Positions 58,527 to 64,000 of a stretch of 64,000 bases of DNA are shown here, piece by piece (position 1 is the first letter of the stretch; every line of letters starts with the position of its first letter). The notes under the pieces are model-generated. The model saw only the letters and a program-made list of their open reading frames with translations. It did not search any database and was not told where the DNA came from. Source of the stretch: Limnanthes douglasii subsp. nivea (taxonomy: Eukaryota; Streptophyta; Magnoliopsida; Brassicales; Limnanthaceae); assembly GCA_036936605.1 (NCBI GenBank), contig JAUPFV010000003.1, positions 100,387,278-100,451,277 of the forward strand, written 5' to 3'. The translations under genes were made by a program, and so were the position numbers.

Positions 58527-59962
58527 CAGTGGAAACTTACTAAGGGCTCGTTGGTTGTGACAAGAGGACAAAAATATTCAGCCCTCTACATCATGTCTGC
58601 AAGGGTGTCTGCGGAGAAAATCAATGTTGTTAATGATGAAGCAATGCTTGATTTATGGCATAAAAAACTCAGTCACATTAGCGAAAAAGGATTAGATATT
58701 CTGAGGAAGAAACAGTACATTCGTGGGATACACAAAGCTCATTTAAAGAAATGTGTACATTGTTTGGCTGGAAAGCAGAATATAGTATCTTTCAAGAGCT
58801 CGGCTCCTTCAAGAAAACCAAGTTTGATTGACTTGGTACATACTGATGTTTGTGGTCCTTTCAAAACGAGAACACTTAGTGGTTGTTTGTACTTTGTTAC
58901 TTTTGTTGATGATCATTCCAGGAAAGTTTGGGCTTACACTTTGAAAACAAAAGATCAAGTGTTAGATGTCTTTAAGCAGTTTCAAGCTTCAGTTGAGAGA
59001 CAGACTGGGAAAAATTGAAGTGTGTTAGAAGTGATAATGGGGGAGAATACATTGGTCCTTTTGATGATTATTGTAGACAGCAAGGTATTCGGCATCAAAA
59101 GACACCTCCCAAGACCCCTCAGTTGAATGGCGTAGCGGAGAGACTAAACTGAACATTAATTGAAAGGGTAAGATGTCTTCTTTCACAATCACAACTCCCT
59201 AAATACTTTTGGGGTGAAGCTTTGAATACAGTGGTACATGTCTTGAATCTTAGTCCTTCTGTACCTTTAGATGGAGATATTCCAAATAGAGTTTGGACAG
59301 GTAAATATGTTTCTTATGATCATTTGCGTGTCTTTGGGTGCAAAGCTTATGTGCATATTCCTAAAGATGAGAGATCTAAACTCAATTCGAAGACAAGACA
59401 GTGTGTATTCATTGGTTATGGTCTTGATGAGTTCGGCTACAGATTTCATGATCCAATTAATAAGAAACTTATTAGGAGCAGAGATGCCGTGTTTATGGAA
59501 GATCAGTTAGTTCATGATATTGATAAGAGTCAAAATTCAGTTCCTATGTCTCAGAATGACTTGATAGATTTGGGGCATATTCCGCTTGCACATACTCCTA
59601 CAGAAGTTCAAGAAAATTCGGATGGTGACTCACCTGCTTCCAGAGGTTCACATATTTTTTATACTGGTGATCATGATAATGATTTCGTGGATGAACAAGT
59701 GAATGAAGAAGATGTTGAACAATTTGAAGTTCCAACGCGGAGATCTACTAGAGATAGACAACCCTCTACTAGATATCCTTCTGATCAATATATTTTGTTA
59801 ACCGACGCATGTGAGCCTGAGTGTTATGATGAGGCTATTAGTGGTGTATGTAAAAATCAATGGATTGAAGCGATGAATGAAGAGATGCAATCACTTCATG
59901 AGAATCATACATTTGAGTTAGTGAAGATACCTGAAGGGAGAAAAGCCTTGAGTAACAAGTGG
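58527..59962 (+). pseudogene. Copia pre-integrase, integrase and start of reverse transcriptase
   Basis: It begins at WKLTKGSLVVTRG. The zinc-binding part LWHKKLSHI ... KKCVHCLAGK is present. The core has VHTDVCGPF, then SDNGGEY after a one-base deletion in an A run (~59012), then NGVAERLN followed by a TGA (59150-59152) where Arg is expected. The C-terminal region (59222-59960) reads HLRVFGCKAYVHIPKDERSK and NQWIEAMNEEMQSLHENHTF. The block ends at GRKALSNKW, the first residues of the reverse transcriptase. DDE residues are all present but the frame is broken twice. Confidence 0.88.
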
Positions 59963-60306
59963 TTGGTATTGGTGATGTTTATCTAGAAACAAGCATGGGT
60001 GCAAGATTGATTTTGCAGGGTGTGAAACATATACCCGATCTTCGATTGAATTTGATATCTACAGGGAAGCTAGATGATGAAGGTTATTGCAGTATTTTTG
60101 CGAATGGTGACGAGAAATATGTTGCTGCAGTTTCAGATAGCTACTTCGTTGTTATTGATGATGCTGTTGTGAATTCTGTGTCTGATGAAAATGGTTGGGT
60201 AGTTGACAGTGGTGCTACAATTCATGCCACTTCTCGTAGAGAATATTTCTCATCTTACACCTTTGGTGACTTTGGTTCTGCAAAGATGGGAAATAATTAT
60301 TTGTCT
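59963..60306 (+). pseudogene. Copia protease region, its two halves transposed
   Basis: 59963-60107 reads GIGDVYLETSMGARLILQGV and HIPDLRLNLISTGKL, which normally lies after the protease. 60108-60306 reads AAVSDSYFVVIDDAVV and [18 protein letters not shown], the protease active site (DSGA at 60205-60216), and normally lies before it. The halves are thus exchanged. The second half ends at MGNNYLSK, whose natural continuation (VVGIGDV) is the start of the first half. Confidence 0.85.
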
Positions 60307-60352
60307 AAAGTGGTATCAGAGCGAGAGGTTGTGTACTTGTCTTGTATCAAAT

Positions 60353-61150
60353 ATGGAGGTGAATACAAGCAGAATGGTGACGATGAATGGTTCAAATTAT
60401 CATATATGGAAATCGAAGATGGAAGATCTTCTTTATGTTAAAAGTTTTCATTTACCAGTGTTCGGTGATGAAAAACCTAAAGATAAGTCTGATGCAGAAT
60501 GGATAATTATTCATCGACGGGTTTGTGGCTTTATTCGGCAATGGGTTGATGATAATGTGCTGAATCATGTTGTAGACGAAACAGATGCAAGTAAATTGTG
60601 GAGTAAACTTGAGGAGTTATATGCTCGGAAGACAGGAAATAGTAAGTTACTTTTGTTCAAACAGTTGATGTATTTGAGGTATCAAGATGGATCACCTCTT
60701 ACAGATCACTTGAATACCTTTCAAGGATTGATTAATCAGTTGGCTGCTATGGGTATCAAATTTGATGACGAGGTTTTGGCGTTATGGTTGCTTGGTTCGC
60801 TGCCAGACTCATGGGATACTTTCAGAATGTCTCTTTCTAATTCAGCTCCTGAAGGCAATATCTCAATGGCATTAGCTAAAAGTAGTATGTTGAATGAAGA
60901 TATGAAAAGAAAAACAGTTGGCTTCTCTTCACATTCAGAAACTCTAGTCGTTGAGAAACGTGGTAGAAATGAAAATCGCGGTTGGAAAACTAGAGATAAA
61001 AGTAGAAGCAAGAGTCGAAACAAGTCTAATAAATTTGCAGATTGGGAGTGCTACTACTGTCATGAGATCGGGCACACTAAGAATTTTTGTCCTAAGTTGA
61101 GAAAGAAGAATAATTTTGGGAAATCTAATAATGGTAAAGAAGAAAAGTAA
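60353..61150 (+). CDS. Copia Gag protein, intact second copy
   Basis: A 265-aa frame from the ATG at 60353, 31 bases after a second primer-site sequence (60311-60322). The N-terminal region is followed by [40 protein letters not shown] and [20 protein letters not shown], typical of the copia gag (UBN2-type) domain. A basic linker and one CCHC zinc knuckle ([14 protein letters not shown], 61049-61090) follow. Gag forms the particle that packages element RNA. An upstream in-frame extension into the protease block exists but is a by-product of the rearrangement; the start was chosen by match to the first gag copy. Confidence 0.85.
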   Translation: MEVNTSRMVTMNGSNYHIWKSKMEDLLYVKSFHLPVFGDEKPKDKSDAEWIIIHRRVCGFIRQWVDDNVLNHVVDETDASKLWSKLEELYARKTGNSKLLLFKQLMYLRYQDGSPLTDHLNTFQGLINQLAAMGIKFDDEVLALWLLGSLPDSWDTFRMSLSNSAPEGNISMALAKSSMLNEDMKRKTVGFSSHSETLVVEKRGRNENRGWKTRDKSRSKSRNKSNKFADWECYYCHEIGHTKNFCPKLRKKNNFGKSNNGKEEK

Positions 61151-61170
61151 AAGGAGAAAAATTATGATGA

Positions 61171-61582
61171 AAGTGGTATCAGAGCTCCAGGCCTAGACAG
61201 TACGCGATGTGGTGGGTGATGTGGGTGAAATTCTCATTAGTCGAACATGATGAATTAGTAGCCATGCTCAAGATATTTGTTCGGAGTGCCCGTGGCTTAT
61301 CAAGCAGTGTGGCTTGATTTGAGGCTCATCAAGCATTGTGGCTTGATTGGAGAGATCCTCGTTTGGAGTGCCCGTTGCTCATCAAGCAGTGTGGCTTGAT
61401 TGGAGTGTATCAAGACGGTGGTACTTGTTTGGAGTGGCGCTAAGGAACAAGGCAGGATGGTCGAGATCAGATAGATCCGCTCTAAAGGCTCTAGAGATCA
61501 GGCAGCCCCAACCTGATTAGAGTGAGCGGATGGATGTCAATTGAGAGGAGGCTAAAGTGGTACTTTGTTCGAGAGGAGGATT
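61171..61582 (+). mobile_element. TRIM internal region with primer site and purine tract
   Basis: Primer site TGGTATCAGAGC at 61174-61185 and purine tract GAGAGGAGGA at 61571-61580 bound a non-coding region. Inside are imperfect ~40-bp repeats (gtttggagtgcccgt..tcatcaagcagtgtggcttgatt) at about 61280-61440. The 5' LTR expected before the primer site is absent; copia gag sequence stands in its place. Confidence 0.75.
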
Positions 61583-61819
61583 TGTTAGGGTAGCGACCAA
61601 AGTTCCACATCCCACATCGGCAAAACATGGGAAGGATCAATGGTATATAAGTGAGAACATATCTCAACTAGTATGAGGCCTTTTGGTAGTGGACCAAATG
61701 CAAAGCCGTGAGGGCCTTCGGGTGCCAAAGCGGACAATATCATACTAGTGTTGAGATCGGTTGTGTTCTTACTTATATACGGAGGAGGAATATGCGGACC
61801 GGACCCCATATTCCCAACA
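61583..61819 (+). repeat. TRIM 3' LTR
   Basis: 237 bp, TGTTAGGG to TTCCCAACA, following the purine tract. It shares the phrase AAAGCGGACAATAT with the TRIM at 50636-51610 (there on the minus strand), so the two are related families. A TATA-like 'tatataagtgag' is at about 61642. Confidence 0.78.
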
Positions 61820-64000
61820 ATATGTACGACTACAATATTAGATAAATATTTCTTATTGCTTTGAAATATAAGTATATAATACAATGGCTATTGAAATATA
61901 AGTGCATAATACAAGGGCTACAATGAAGATGATGAAATCAAATCGTGTAATTCTGAGGAAAGTATATGAGATATTTTTTGAAAATATCATAACATATGGA
62001 GATAATCATGATACTTGTAAATTTCACTACCAAAATTCAATATTCAAATGCTTTATTTTTTCCAGATTTATCTAAGTTCGTTTAATTTAAAAATAATACA
62101 GATTGAAAGTTTCAACACTAGATTTTAGATAAGGCCGATACCGAAATTTATGAGAAAATAAGGTATAAGTCTATCTTTTGGGTCAATTTGAGGGTTTAAT
62201 TTTTTTATTGAATTTTAAATAAAACCATTCGTATAAATTATATGATTCATATTTTCCAATCTCAATTCGGTTATGATGAGAATATTACTTTGCTATCAAC
62301 TTAAAATTAAAAGATAATAGGGAAAAATAATTTATCATTGACCACTAAAGAGGTTTACATAGCAAAATTCTCCAAAAAAAAGTATAAGTAATTAGTTTTA
62401 CGCGAAAAAATAACAAAGGTAAATACCAAGTAGAAAAATCTATTAATCAGAGAAGAGAAAATTACATTATGTTTCGCTTATCAACCTATTTATACTTTAT
62501 TTGGAAGTTTACAAATAATCAGTAGTTCATTTCTCCACTAACATGGCACATAACTTTACATTTATGGTGTGGATCCTAATTTAATGGCCATGATTATAGT
62601 GGGTTGACTGGTTAATTAATGTTACTTAACTGTTTTTCTATAAATACGCATCAGCTAGTTTCATTCGTGCTATAATCCGAGTGTTGCTCCACGGTGTACT
62701 TTTCCGCTCGATTATGCCATGTGGTCGGTCAACTTTTCTACTCGCCTCGTTGAAAGTCTGGTCGTTCCTCTTTGCCCTCGTCCTTGTTGTTTGGTGCTTG
62801 GTAAGGCGTCTGCTCGCTCTGATTTATCTTGCCAGATTTTTCGTCCTCTACATGTTCCTCTATTACCGTGTTGAAAGGTATCGGCCCCTCTGATAGACCT
62901 TGGGGATTTTAAAGTTATCGTCATGTTCATTTGCCAATTCAGTCTGCCTTATAATCAGTTCGGTTTGGTGTTGATTATGTATTCTCATTAATTCTCTCTG
63001 CTCGGATACCCCCTGACTTACTAGCTGATTGATACCCCCTCATCAAGTAGGAAGGATTATTTAAATTACACTACTTTTCAGATCTTAAGAAACTTAAGTA
63101 CAATTTATCATCCATATAAAATTTCTTCTGAAAATATATAGGACAAATTTAGAAGGATCGTAAGAGATTTGAGACTTGGCTCGGTTTAGAAATTGTCTTT
63201 TACACATTTGCTTTGGTCATCATTTTAGTAAAATTTTAAATTCATAAATATGCTTTATGGATTATATTCAAATACAAACATCACATTGTTTTCTCATTCA
63301 TAATATATATTAAAAAATCAAAATGAAGTGATGGTGAAATCTCTACACAGATAGTGGTGATTCATGAATATAAAAGCTAAAAATGGATAATTATATATAA
63401 TATATTAAAATAAATTGAAACTCAAAGACAATTAAGTATGTATTTGTCACTAGCATGTTTTGTCACATCTCTCAAGAGGAGGTTGACAATATAGTTTGTT
63501 GAAGTACTTCAGACCCTATCGACTATTCTGACTGTTCATATATGTGCCGGATACATAAAAAGAAAACATACTAGATAAAGGAAATTAGGTATATACATAG
63601 CAACATAAGTCTTGAAACCTTTTTCCAAAATTTATCTTTAAATCGTTCATATCTAAGGAAAATCATAATAACATATTTATTTCTCATAGATATATTATGG
63701 ATCTCTTATACATATATTACATCTGAGTAGAACTCATTGACAAAAAGAGGTACCACTATGGTAAAAAAAAATGAAGTTTTTTATTTGAATATGGTGGTTA
63801 CCACTAAAAAGAGGTATGATAGTTCAGTAAACAATGTCATAATCTATATTATTTATTTATAATATGCAATAGTTATTCTTAAGTCAATTTGTTATAAAGT
63901 AGTTATTAAAAATGATACATTAACCTTAAACTTAGCGAAAGCTCTATTTGAGAGAATTATACATTCAAGGAATTCCAACGCAAGCAAAATATTGCAAGTC
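61820..64000. other. AT-rich intergenic DNA, possible old gag-leader fragment
   Basis: Most of this is featureless AT-rich sequence. Between about 62640 and 63060 the minus strand is GC-richer and reads coding-like charged phrases (HNQHQTELIIRQTELANEHD near 62930-62990), interrupted by stops. It may be a worn retroelement leader or gag start, but no motif confirms it. No other gene or repeat is seen. Confidence 0.35.

Larger units (their letters stand above)
57259..61819 (+). mobile_element. Scrambled Ty1/copia retrotransposon fused to a TRIM end
   Basis: A 5' LTR (57259-57920) and primer site TGGTATCAGAGC (57924-57935) are followed by blocks in this order: gag N-part, RNase H C-part with purine tract, pre-integrase plus integrase plus start of reverse transcriptase, post-protease segment, gag end plus protease, and a second primer site with a whole gag. 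A TRIM-type internal region and LTR come last. Every block has the same orientation, but after the first gag piece the order is the reverse of a normal copia element. Reverse transcriptase is missing and no target-site duplication is visible (aagaa / atatg). Confidence 0.88.

Noticed and set aside
62681..62893. 70-aa plus-strand hydrophobic ORF
   Set aside because: No homologous motif; the opposite strand looks more coding-like, and neither can be confirmed.

Overview
This is nuclear DNA from a flowering plant, most likely a eudicot. The evidence is three intact spliced plant genes (an ELF3-type clock regulator, a GT14/DUF266-type glycosyltransferase and an ESCRT-III CHMP1 subunit) with GT..AG introns, set in AT-rich intergenic DNA dominated by plant transposons: Tat-lineage Ty3/gypsy elements with antisense ORFs, Ty1/copia, TRIM elements, hAT elements and tRNA-derived SINEs. 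The species cannot be fixed from the sequence.

Layout. 1-6000: decayed minus-strand Ty3/gypsy element (E1). 6000-9190: AT-rich DNA with a minisatellite and three head-to-tail SINE copies. 9195-10055: degenerate ~58-bp repeat array abutting an intronless, broken DEAD-box helicase retrocopy (10058-11105). 12300-14816: ELF3 homologue (+, 4 coding exons, 622 aa). 15800-18275: GT14-type glycosyltransferase (-, 2 exons, 392 aa), convergent with ELF3. 18885-19235: decayed gene fragment. 19266-22461: hAT-like composite with an 89-bp satellite-like array and an unrecognised 173-aa ORF with its own TATA box. 22460-27567: AT-rich DNA with a SINE, a retroelement fragment and a ~325-bp tandem repeat. 27568-50547: Ty3/gypsy element E2, split at 35236/47192 by a second gypsy element E3, itself split by a hAT element (40666-42473) that carries a tRNA-Ala-like sequence. 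50636-51610: multimeric TRIM with a perfect 5-bp target-site duplication. 52321-52575: SINE. 53664-54835: CHMP1 (-, 2 exons, 203 aa). 55225-56317: non-autonomous hAT. 57259-61819: scrambled Ty1/copia element joined to a TRIM. 61820-64000: AT-rich, almost featureless.

The three host genes are functionally unrelated: circadian/thermosensory transcription control (ELF3), Golgi-type glycosylation (GT14) and endosomal sorting (CHMP1). No operon-like logic is expected or seen. The strongest unusual signal is the copia element, whose blocks keep their orientation but stand in reverse order. Most joins, and the ancestral block boundaries, fall on a short AAGTGG(T) motif that is also in the primer-binding site. 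This suggests template switching in reverse transcription.
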